Shown piece by piece: positions 55,022-64,000 of a stretch of 64,000 nucleotides of DNA. Origin of the DNA: Eudorina sp. 2006-703-Eu-15. Lineage: Eukaryota > Chlorophyta > Chlorophyceae > Chlamydomonadales > Volvocaceae. The stretch covers positions 1,455,570-1,519,569 of the forward strand of contig BDSI01000008.1 of the NCBI GenBank assembly GCA_003117195.1, given 5' to 3'. The notes beneath the pieces are model-generated. The model had not been told where the DNA came from. It was given only the letters and a program-made list of their open reading frames with translations, and did no database searches. A program made the translations under genes and the position numbers. Each line of letters starts with the position of its first letter. Within the stretch, counting starts at the first letter, position 1.

Positions 55022-55510
55022 GGTCTCCTACAGGCCGGCAGCGGAGCGCAAAGGCGCGGAGCCGGAGGCGGGGAAATGGAAACTTGGTCGACTTGAAAAC
55101 GCAGTGTGACTGCCAGGACAACGTTCCGGGACGCGGAACGGAAAACCCGGGACGGGGAAAGGTGTACAGTAATTGATACACAACGATGAACTGCACCGGC
55201 CGTCAGGTCCGCGGCAGGGGGTTAGGAGCGGTGGGGGTCAGTCGGCCCACCGCGTCACCGCCATCCACGACCAACGGAACCCCACCTTGTCACGTGATGG
55301 ACGACGCCCGTCACATCACGCGGATCGGGTCCGGCCTGCGGGGTGGGACCATGTCCTAAACGCATCGCAGGCGAGCGCGGTAGTCCGCGGCGCGGCGCAT
55401 CCGCCGCGGCCAGCCGCGCCCAAGCAGTGCCGCACCAAGCCCACCGTCCCACGCAACACTCCCCAGCGCTGAGTGGCCGCCCAACGTCCCGCCCACCCAC
55501 CCACGGGTTT

Positions 55511-55586
55511 GGTTTTTCTTTTCTTTCTAATCCCCATGGTTTTTCTTTTCTTTCTTATCCCTACGGTTTTTCTTTTCTTCCCAAAC
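55511..55586. repeat. 27-bp pyrimidine-rich tandem repeat, 3 copies
   Basis: GGTTTTTCTTTTCTTTCTWAT-type unit repeated at 55511, 55538 and 55565; the third is partial. No role is evident. Confidence 0.9.
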
Positions 55587-55986
55587 CCGGCTCCTTCCAC
55601 CACGCCTCCCTTCACCGCACCTGCACAGCAATCGGCGCGTCCGCCGACCCCGACCGCAGCACCGCCGCACCCCGTCTCCGGGGGCGCCCGGGCTCTGCCG
55701 GTGCTGCTCCTGCAGGTGCCCCGACCGAGGTCCGAGAGCGGTCGCCAGCACCCCGGCCGGGGGCAGCGTTCCGTCCCGAGGCATCCATTTCCCGCACCGT
55801 GCGGGTCTGGGCGGCGGGCGCGGCGAACGCGGACGCCTGCTGGTCCCCGCCCTGCCCAACCCCAGCCTGACCGCCCTGCCCGTTCCTGCGAGAGGGACCA
55901 GCGCCTCTGCTGCCCCTGAGGTAGCGACGGGCAGCAGGGAAGGTTTTACTTTGTTCGGTTACGCTTCTTCTGTGTAATGGTTTGGG

Positions 55987-55991
55987 TTACA
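55987..55991 (-). other. Candidate TGTAA poly(A) signal
   Basis: On the minus strand this reads TGTAA, the usual poly(A) signal of volvocine algae, about 305 bases after the stop codon at 56297. Confidence 0.4.
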
Positions 55992-56296
55992 CAAAAAAAC
56001 ACCCTCAGGCGCAACGGAGGCAGCGCGACGGCACGGGACACGGACAGGAAGAGGCGGGGCTGAAGGGAAGAGAGTTTCCCTGCTCTCCTAGCAATCAATT
56101 GCCGAGCAATCAGTTGCAGAGACAACCATCAAACCGAGTCCAAAGCTGATGGGGTTCCGCCTTTCCCTGCCAGAGCTGGAGCACTGCCCAACCAGACAGG
56201 CTCTGCGCCCATCCCAGAACAGGGCCACAAATCCGAGGGCAGCCAAGCAATCGGCACAGCAGCACCCGCCAGCACTACACCTCCCGCTGCCCGCCG

Positions 56297-57430
56297 TCAG
56301 GCGTCGCTGCTGCTGCCCGGCGCCGCCTCGCGCTGCGTTGGGTCCCACCTGGCTGACACGCCCAAGCGGAAGGACGGGTCGGCGCCCGGCTCCCCGCTTG
56401 ACTCGTCCGAGGACAAGGAGGGGCGCCTGAAGCGCCGCCCCGGGCTGCCCGGGGACAAAGCCAGGCTGGGTTCCTCCGGGCTGCTGCCGCTGGGGCGGGT
56501 GCTGCCGCCGGCGTGGCTGAGGCCGCTGAGCTGCCGCGCGCCTTGGGTGCCCATGCCCGCTGACAGCAGGCTGACGCTGCCAAAGCCACCGCTGACCCCC
56601 TCCCGGGAGCTCCGCAGATTGTTGCATGTGAAGTCGAAGGAGGAGGACTTGAGAAGGGGCTCCGTGCCGCCGCCGGCGGACGCACGGGTGGCGGAGGCGG
56701 CTGAAGCCGCCGCTGCGGCAGCCGCATTCGCCGATGCAGCTGTGTGGGAGGGAGCCCAAGGTACAGTTGTGGCCAAGGGTTAGATTTTGACTGGCTGCTT
56801 TGGATCAGCGGACGAGCGTCAGGATAACATACAAATGGATTTGACGAAAGGTAAGACTCATGCGACTCGGGGTGTTGCCGTACGGCAAGCCTGGCAAGAA
56901 GTGTGGCAGGCGACGAAAGGCACTTACTTCTTCCGTTTTGACAGCACAATCGCGCCACAATAGAGTACGCGCAGCTGTCCAGATGTGGGGGAATAATCTG
57001 GGTTCAGGTGCTTGACACGACGGGTGGGTTGGGAGGGATTTGTGCAACTACAAAGCTTGCAGATGATGCGCACCTGCTGAAGAGGCTGATACCAGGAGAG
57101 CCGATGCCGATGTTGCCGCATCTTGAATTTTGCGGTCCAAGGCCTCCAGCCGTTCCTGGACCCTGACAGACATATGGGAATCATGACCACCAGTCTTACA
57201 GGTGACTAAGATAGCAAAGCACATGGAACCATGCTGCCTTACCATAATTTGTTTTCCTCGTCTTGCTTGCGCTGGTCGGCGAACTGCTTTAGCATCGTGT
57301 CCTGTTGTTTCCGCAGACCCTCCAACTCCTCATGAAGCTGTTGCATAAGGCGCTTCATGCTAACAACGGGAGAGTCTCCCTCATGGCGTTGTAGGAACGA
57401 CTCCCGGCGAGCCGGACTCGCACCCTCCAT
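56297..57430 (-). CDS. Small coiled-coil protein, unknown function
   Basis: ATG at 57430, preceded by an in-frame TGA. Exon 1 (57430-57243) encodes a charged N terminus and an amphipathic helix (MKRLMQQLHEELEGLRKQQ, then FADQRKQDEEN) with coiled-coil spacing. Exon 2 (57162-57074) continues it (VQERLEALDRKIQDAA) and exon 3 (56974-56928) adds AARTLLWRDCAVKTEE; these junctions agree in phase. A last exon (from about 56739 to stop 56297) would encode a Ser/Gly/Pro-rich tail (SSSFDFTCNNLRSS.. to the stop), but its most natural frame does not match the phase of exon 3. A small exon may be missing, or another acceptor is used. Not recognised as a known family. Confidence 0.5.
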
Positions 57431-57945
57431 ACTTTTGTGTCCAAAAGTTTGGACTGCGCGTGCAGGTGTCACCTTTCCTCAATGATAATGCCTCTCCACT
57501 TAATCACGACGCACGTGCGCAGAATCTCAATCATCAGCAGCTTCTATAAAAACTAATTGCAGAGGCTTTCACGGTCAAAGCCGCCAGAAATTCAATCAAA
57601 GACAATTCTGCGTTACAACACGTGATCACATAAATTGGCCACACTGCAGCAGTGGTGCTGTGCACATCGCCGGCGCGATTCCGGTTGTACAGGACTGACG
57701 AATTCGGTTTGTACTGACACGACTTTCTGACCTGCGTTCTCGTCGAGCATTTTATTCTTGCACTCCATATCTCAGGCAGTTCTTGTTCCGCTTCGCTGAT
57801 ATGCTTGTGCACCAGCGATCCCTTCGTGTGCACCAACTCTTGAACGCCATATCATCTATTCTCTGCGGTAAGCCGAGGCCCACATGGCGCTCAAATTCAA
57901 ATGGTATACTTACCGAGATCTTACAAGACTTTTCCTGTCGCACAG
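57431..57945. other. Shared upstream region of two divergent genes
   Basis: It separates the minus-strand gene starting at 57430 from the plus-strand gene starting at 57946 and is richer in A/T than the neighbouring exons. It probably includes a 5' UTR exon and intron of the plus-strand gene: a donor (CTGCG followed by GTAAGC) near 57868 and an acceptor (CGCACAG) at 57945. Confidence 0.45.
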
Positions 57946-60900
57946 ATGTGGCTGCGGGGTCCGACGCCGCAGCTGTCCATAGCGGGCGGGCGTCCACACA
58001 GCAAAGCGGAACTCCTGGCGCTTCTGTCAGGTATGAATAACGGCACTCATTTTTATCATCACTTGCCCTCCTCCGGAACCCATCGCGCACCTCCCTCGTC
58101 CCCTCCCGCCTCTCTTAACCCCCGCCGCAATATCCAGCGCTGCCCCGCGACGGCCGCCAGCACACACGCGCGCAGCGGTCTTGAATGGTGATGGGCCTCT
58201 CGACCCGCCATCATGGCTGGGACCACGCCGCGCCGTCGGCCTTGCGCCGGTACCCGCGGCCTCGCCTCCGCCGCCGGACGCTTACCTGTTGCCATCGCCC
58301 TTACAGCCGCTGCCGGCGCGACAACAGCACCACCACCACCACCGGCACCAGGTTAAGGAGCAGCAGCAGCGGCAGCAGCAGCAGCGGCAGCAGCAGCAGC
58401 GGCAGCTGCAGCAGCGGCAGCTGCAGCAGCGGCAGCTGCAGCTGCAGCGGGATCAGCAGCACCAAAACGTTCAGAAGCAACAGCAGCAGCGGGAAGAGCC
58501 GAACCAGCGGTCCCCCAGCAGCCCTTCCGACTTCACAGCCCACGGAGCGGTGCACCCATCAGTCAGCAGCAGCAGCAGCCTAATCTGCGCCGCAGCTACC
58601 CGTTCCGCGCCCCCGGGCGCCGTCCGGCTCTTCTCCAGCGGCGCTGGGGCGCCCCAGAGCCCGGGACCACCGCTCGAGCAGCCTCCCCCGGAGCCCCCGC
58701 CCCAGTCCCCGCCCCCGCCCCCGCAGGGGGGCCGCCAACAGGAACCGCTGGAGGCGCAGACTCAGCCGGACGGGACGCACCGAAAGGGGCGGTGGCACCA
58801 CCGCCATAACCGACAGTATTACAAGCACCGCAAAAAGGAGGAGGGAGCCGGGTCGCAGGCCTATGTCCCCTCAGCCCGGGCGGACGGCGGGGAACCGCAT
58901 GGCCGCACCGGGCACCGGGGACCATCCCCGTCAAGCCGGGGCGTTGGTCGGGCACAGCAGGATGAAGCGACTGCGGCAGCGGCAGCAGCAGCAGCAGCAG
59001 CCGGGCAATCGTCAAGAGCTTATCGGGCGGTGCAGCAGCGGCAGCACGAGGCACTGCTGCGGACGACCTCCCTGGACGAGCTCCTGCACTGGTTCCGTAC
59101 AAATGGCGGCGGCGGGGGTAGTGGTGGCGGCGGCGGGGGTAGTGGCGGGGGCCCTTTCGATGGCCTGGCGGTGGGAGATGGGAGCCTGGAGTACGGCAGC
59201 AGTATCAGCAGCAGCGGCGGCGGCGGCGAGCTTCCGGACCCCGCTCCGGCGCGCATTCTGTGGGACGTGGATATCGCCCGGACCTTCCTGTCAAAACTGG
59301 CTGATGTGTACGAGCACATGCCGCATGTCGTACAGGCAAAACGGGACTTGCTGGCGGCGGCGGCGGCGCAGTGGCGGCAGCAAGGCGACGTCGACGACGC
59401 TCAGCGGCGGCTGCCGCTCCACGTGGCCCCGACGCCGTCGGCGGCGGCAGGCCTGCTGGCGCGCATGCGCGGTGCCGTACGCGGCGACCCCATCCGCGGC
59501 GACGGCACCGACGGCGCCGATGGCAGTTACCGCCCGGGTCGGGATCTTGTGATGGCTGTAGCAGCACCTGTCCTGCTGGGCGGTAGCAGCTACGGCAGCA
59601 ACAGGGACGCCCCGCTGGCGGTGATCCGTCTTGCGACTGAGTTGGCCCGGGCGGGTGCGCTGCCGCCCATGATACAGCCCCCGCAACTACGGCCTGGGGC
59701 CATCGTCACAGCCACAATCTCTGGCGGCACCGACGGCAGGGAGCCCGACGGTCCATCAACCGGACCCGACGCTAGGCCCACTGCCGATGCCGCAACCGCC
59801 ACCGCCGCTTCCGCCGATGCTGTTGCCGACGGCGTGGAGGCGGTTGCATTGTGGGCCCGCGTGCAAGACGTGCTCCGGAACCTGAGGTTGCGGAATCTGG
59901 AGGGCGCGGAGGGTCTAATGATGCAACACGTGCAGGCGGCGTCGTGGCTGCGCCTGGAGCTGGGCGTGGCGGTGGCGGAGGCGATGTATCGAGCGCAGGG
60001 ACAGGGCCGGGCGCTGGCGGAACGTCATGCGCAGGGACAGGGGCTGACGCAGGCGCAGGCACAGGAGGAGGGACAGGGCGGCGCCGGGCCTGCCGCTGGG
60101 GCTGCCGCCTGCGCGGCGCCGCCACCGGGCACTCCCGTTGGCGCCGCGGCGGCCGCAGACGGTGCCGGCATCCCCGCATCGGATCGCGGGCCGCGGTGGT
60201 ACGTCCATATGCCGCAGGAGATCAGCGAGGTGCTGCGGGCGGTGCGCTGGCAGACGGAGGGTGACAGGGCCGGGACGTACCTGGGGCCAGGGCAGCTGCT
60301 GCAGCTGGCGCGGCGTCTGGCGGCGGCGGAGGCGCGGGGCGAGCAGCTGCGGCGGAGCAGCCGGGGGCCGGCGGCGGCCGACGGCGGCGGTGGACCCGGC
60401 GGCGGCGGCGGGGGCCGGGAGCGCCGTGAGCTGTCCTGGGCGGAGAGGCGCGCGCAGAATTTCTACGGAAATGCACGGGTGCGTACGGAAACCACCTGTG
60501 GGGCTGGGAAACTGTCGTACGAATTGCGGAGGAAGGCGCGGGAGATGCGGTCGGGCGGCGGTTGTCGGCCGCCCGTCGGGGGCGACGAGGGAGGAACGGC
60601 GGGCGCGCTTTGTGGGGGCGCCACGATCCGGTCGGCGGGATCGAGGGCATGGCAGAGCGGCTTGTCGGCGGGGTGCGATTAGAGAGGCCCGCAACAAGCT
60701 CTGTCACTGCCAGGGCAGCCGCTGCTGCGCTGTAGGCCCCCCCCCCATGGAGCCGCCGCGACCCAAACGGAGCCGCGACCCACGCTTCGTCTGACTTTGT
60801 ATTTCATCGATGGCCCTGCCCCGCAGGCCTGGCTGGAGGGCTTGGTGGTCGCCAGCGCCCGTCAGCATCTCCGACGGGTCAATGGGAACCCCCTCGAGCA

Positions 60901-63900
60901 GCGTGCCAGCGCCAGCCTCAGCGCCACTACCAGCTTGAATGCTGATGGCGACAGTAATTGTGACAGTGACAGTGTCAACGACAGAGACAGCGGCGATTCT
61001 TGGAGGCTGCGGGGCACAGCGCGCGGCGCGGTGTGGCCAGGGGCTACGGCTGGCGGCAGTGGCGGCGGGGGGCCCGTTGGCGCTGCATCGGCAGCCGAAC
61101 GCGACGGCGGCCGCGGCGGCGACGCTGTGACCGCGGCGGCGGCGGCGGAATCATCACACGGCCTGGTTTCGGAGCTCCACTCGCTGGCGCTGGCCTGCCT
61201 GGCGCTGCAGAAACAGGTACGACAGGCGGGCGGCCCGATGCGGGCCCCGACGACGGATTACCGTATAAGGCGTGTCGCAATCGGACGGGTCGATCAGCAA
61301 GGCGACCACCACCATCTGCGGCACGGTGAACACCAGGAGGTTTAGAATTTTAGATAAGAGAACCGCCCGATCCAAACCAAGCACCAATGTACTTAACATA
61401 TCAACCTGCGAATTGGAAGACATGAGAACCCCAGGGTGTGCATGTGCCACAACAGCGAAAACATGGCACATGCCAGCCAAGGGGGTTGGTTGTTGCTGCA
61501 TCGATGTATTCGGTTTCCACACGCAGCTGAAGGACAGCAGCGCCTGATGAGTGACGCGGATGAAGGTCACGCCACGGCGGGCAGCCCATCGCGACGGCTC
61601 GGTGCGTGTATTTATGTGCGTTTCCCCGGCCCCAGCAGGCGCCATACAAGGACGGGGACATGGGGGCTGTGGCGGAGAGGGTACAGGTACGGAGGGGCCG
61701 TGTGGGAAGGTGTACGGCATGTCGTGGTCGAGGGGATGTGGTAACGGCAGCTGGGAAACCATGCCAAAGCCATGCGCGGCAATAGTGGCGATGGTTATGG
61801 TGATGGTGGTGGTGATACTACGGTGGTAACCGGATGTTACGGACCTGGGCTGAGTTGGGTTGGGTTCGACTGGGTGTTCCCTGAACTCGTGCAGGCCAGT
61901 TGGTTTTGTGTACTTGCGAAGAGGGTAGCACTTTGTGCTTTTCTCCTTCTCCTTCGCCTGCCTAGGAGTGGACACTTGGGTTCGGATTTGGTCCTTGGTT
62001 CCGCAACGCACCGTCCGGCGGCTTGACCCGCCGCGATGCCGCTCGGCCTCCCTCCTCCGCCTTCGTCTCCCTGCGCTCGAGTATATCCCGCAGGACGCCC
62101 TGGGTAACCTCTTGCTCCGAAACCAGTCCATCCGCGATCGGGCTGCCGACGAGCCCCGGCGCCGGCGGGAGGGCTGGCCGGAAAGGGAGCCACAGCTCCA
62201 AGCCGCACCGGAGCCGCCGCCGCTACTGCCGCTGGATGCCCTCCTCGAGCTGCTGCTACATCCCCACAACAGGGCTCCGCCGCTGGCGCTGCGCCGCGCC
62301 GCGGCGCGGCTGCTCGCGCCCGGCGGCGACGGCGGCGTCGCCTGGCGGCTCGTCCAACCAACGGAGTACGACATGCTGCTGCAGCGGCTGATGGGCCAAC
62401 CGACGGAGTGGGCGTGGCCGCCGCCGCCGTGGCCCACGGCGCCGACAGCAGCGCCGTTGGAGGTGGCGGCGGCGGCGGCGCCGGCGCCGCCGCCGCCGCC
62501 GTCGGAGTTGCCGGAGGGTCTCGCGCCGCTGGTTTTGGGCGTCGAGCGGCTGCTGTCGGATGCGGAGGAGGGGCTCAGGTACGGCGGCGGCGGCGGCGGC
62601 GGAGGTGGTCTCTGGTGGGGCCGCAGCTCTGTAATGGGTACGGCAGAGACGCCGGCGGCAGAAACGCACTGGTCAGCGGATCCACCGCTCGAAGGATGGG
62701 CTGAGCGGCAGTCCGGTGAGACGGGCTCCGGAACCGGGCACGAGCAAGGCGGTCCGATGACCGACCCACGGGACGACCCGCCTGGGGACGTCGCGCGTGC
62801 TCGCCGACGCGATCACGGGGTGTCGTACGGTAATGAGTCGTACGGTGACGATGCGTTGCCGCGGCAGGGGCAGGCCGCCACGGATTGGGCCGCTGGTGAC
62901 GTGGCGGAGCCAGAGGACCATCCTCAGGTCCGGTCCTCCGTACCGCCGGGTGTCGTATACGGCCTCATGCACTTGGCGGCCGCGCTGCTGCGGCGCTGCG
63001 CGCCGCCGGCGGGCGTAACACCATCAGCGCCGCCGCTGCCGTCGCCATCGCCGTTGACGGCGGCGGCGGCGGCGCCGCCGCCGCCGCCGTCAACATCTCC
63101 ATCGGCGGAACTGGCGGACGCCGCGGCGGCGCTTCTGGACAGCAGCTCGCGCCTGATGACGCGACTCGTTTCCATCGATATGCCGTACGCGTATGCATTG
63201 GCCAATCTGTACGGCACTCACGGTCACGTGCCGCCGCACCCTGTCGTACTAGCGGCTATGGCTCGCGGCGCGGAGCTGGGCGCGGAAGACACGCTGGCAG
63301 CGCTCGACTGCCTGCTGGAGTGGCGGCCGCCGCTTCCACTGGCGCCGCCGCCGCTACAGCTGCCTCCATCGTCACCGTCATCGTCGCCGTCACCAACGCC
63401 ACCTGCAATCCCGGCGCTGACGCCCGAGCGCTTGCAGACGGACACACCGTCGGAACTTAGGAGTTGCAGGCAGGCAGATCCGCCGCCGCCGCCGCCGCCA
63501 ATGCCGACGGCGCAGAGGCAGCTGGAGCCGGCGGCGCCGCCACTGGCCCATGGGTCGCTGCCGCCGACGGCCGAAGCCCCTGCCAGGTGTTCTTCCACGC
63601 AGGACCACAGCCTGTTGAAACACGGCTGGCAACTGGCGGAGGACGTGGCGGAATTGGAGTCTCGGCTGGTCGGCCTGGAGGCGGCCTTGACAGCGGCGCA
63701 GCGGCAGGAGCTGGCTGCGGCGGCGGCGCACGACAGGGCGGTTTCGGAGCTGGCGGAGATGCAGCGGCAGCGGGCGGAGTTGGAGGAGCGCGAGCAGCGT
63801 CAGGCGCGGCGGCGGCCGCTCACCGTGACTGCTACGGCAGCCGCAGCCGCCGCCGCCGCGGGTCGTGCTACTGCCACCGCGGCTCGCTCCATGACGGCGG

Positions 63901-64000
63901 GTGTGGTGTCCGCTGATGATGCGGACGAGCTACAGCGTCTACGCGCGGCCCTGGCGGCGGCTCTGCATTCCGAGCATGGCGTGGTGCACCGGCTGCAGCA
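57946..64000 (+). CDS. Large low-complexity, helix-rich protein, unrecognised; 3' end outside window
   Basis: The ATG lies directly after an acceptor. Exon 1 (57946-58030) joins exon 2 (58176-60478) in frame to give LLALLSAVLNGDGPLDPP, and exon 2 joins exon 3 (60827-61216) in phase. Exon 2 holds a His/Gln-rich block (58319-58500), Pro-, Ser- and Gly-rich linkers, and islands of ordinary sequence: LLRTTSLDELLHWFRTNG, ARILWDVDIARTFLSKLADV, and RWYVHMPQEISEVLRAVRW. A further frame is open without a stop from about 61968 to 64000. It has Leu-rich helices (LPLDALLELLLHP, LRRAAARLLAP, YGLMHLAAALLRR) and a coiled coil near the end (VAELESRLVGLEAALTAAQ, ELEEREQRQ). The exon 3 donor (phase 0) and the acceptor at 61965 (needs phase 1) disagree, so an extra small exon is likely. 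The helices suggest an ARM/HEAT- or OPR-like scaffold, but no signature is clear. Confidence 0.55.
58360..58500 (+). repeat. CAG/CAA-rich polyglutamine-coding tract
   Basis: In-frame CAG repeats broken by CGG and CTG codons give a Gln-rich run with regular Arg and Leu (QQQQRQLQQRQLQQ). Likely variable in length between strains. Confidence 0.9.

Larger units (their letters stand above)
55022..56296. other. Spacer between coiled-coil gene and K+ channel gene
   Basis: It contains the 3' UTR of the gene ending at 56297 and the 5' region of the channel gene. Plus-strand open frames at 55343-55919 are Pro/Arg-rich and overlap a pyrimidine repeat; no domain is recognised. Confidence 0.4.

Noticed and set aside
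56275..56958. Arg/Pro/Ala-rich 227-codon minus-strand frame
   Set aside because: It is the only reading of the last exon of the coiled-coil gene that fits the exon 3 phase, but its composition looks like a shadow frame. The overlapping Ser-rich frame looks more natural, so I left that junction open.
61154..62437. 427-codon minus-strand open frame
   Set aside because: It runs antisense across an exon end, an intron and the next exon of the plus-strand gene. Its composition is that of a reverse-frame shadow and it has no recognisable domain.

Overview
This window looks like nuclear DNA of a green alga, most likely of the volvocine (Chlamydomonas/Volvox) group. It is GC-rich, its genes are split by many introns with GT..AG borders, it is full of minisatellites, and its U6 snRNA is plant-like. 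It also carries a gametolysin-type (peptidase M11) protease and non-LTR retroelement debris. The species cannot be named from sequence alone.

Layout. (1) 458-4246, plus strand: a five-exon secreted M11 metalloprotease whose exons join in frame to 606 residues. (2) 4247-7385: mostly featureless spacer with a small retroelement relic at 6520-6858. (3) 7386-35797: a tandem array of about 14 units of about 1.88 kb. Each unit holds one U6 snRNA gene (14 copies) and one intron-containing tRNA-Gly(CCC)-like gene (15 copies). One unit is split by a 1.85-kb, apparently 5'-truncated non-LTR retroelement (31571-33417) whose reading frame is still open. A relative of its 3' end lies just past the right edge of the array (36011-36300). 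(4) 36691-42128, minus strand: a seven-exon gene (1058 residues) joining an OB-fold-like N terminus, a CCCH zinc finger and a SAM-methyltransferase-like domain. (5) 45092-55021, minus strand: a 16-exon voltage-gated K+ channel (1051 residues) with S1-S6, a TVGYGD filter, a C-linker and a degenerate cyclic-nucleotide-binding fold. (6) 56297-57430, minus strand: a small coiled-coil gene of unknown role. (7) 57946 to the window end, plus strand: a long, unrecognised, low-complexity and helix-rich gene that is open at the right edge.

The protein genes do not form a pathway. The most distinctive object is the U6/tRNA-Gly array. It is very homogeneous, shows two-unit periodicity in its sequence variants (unequal exchange), and its tRNA-like gene lacks the D-loop GG and has G in place of the invariant T55 in every copy. 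Three gene models (M11 protease, OB/CCCH/methyltransferase, K+ channel) were built by hand from splice sites, and each gives an uninterrupted frame whose length is a multiple of three.
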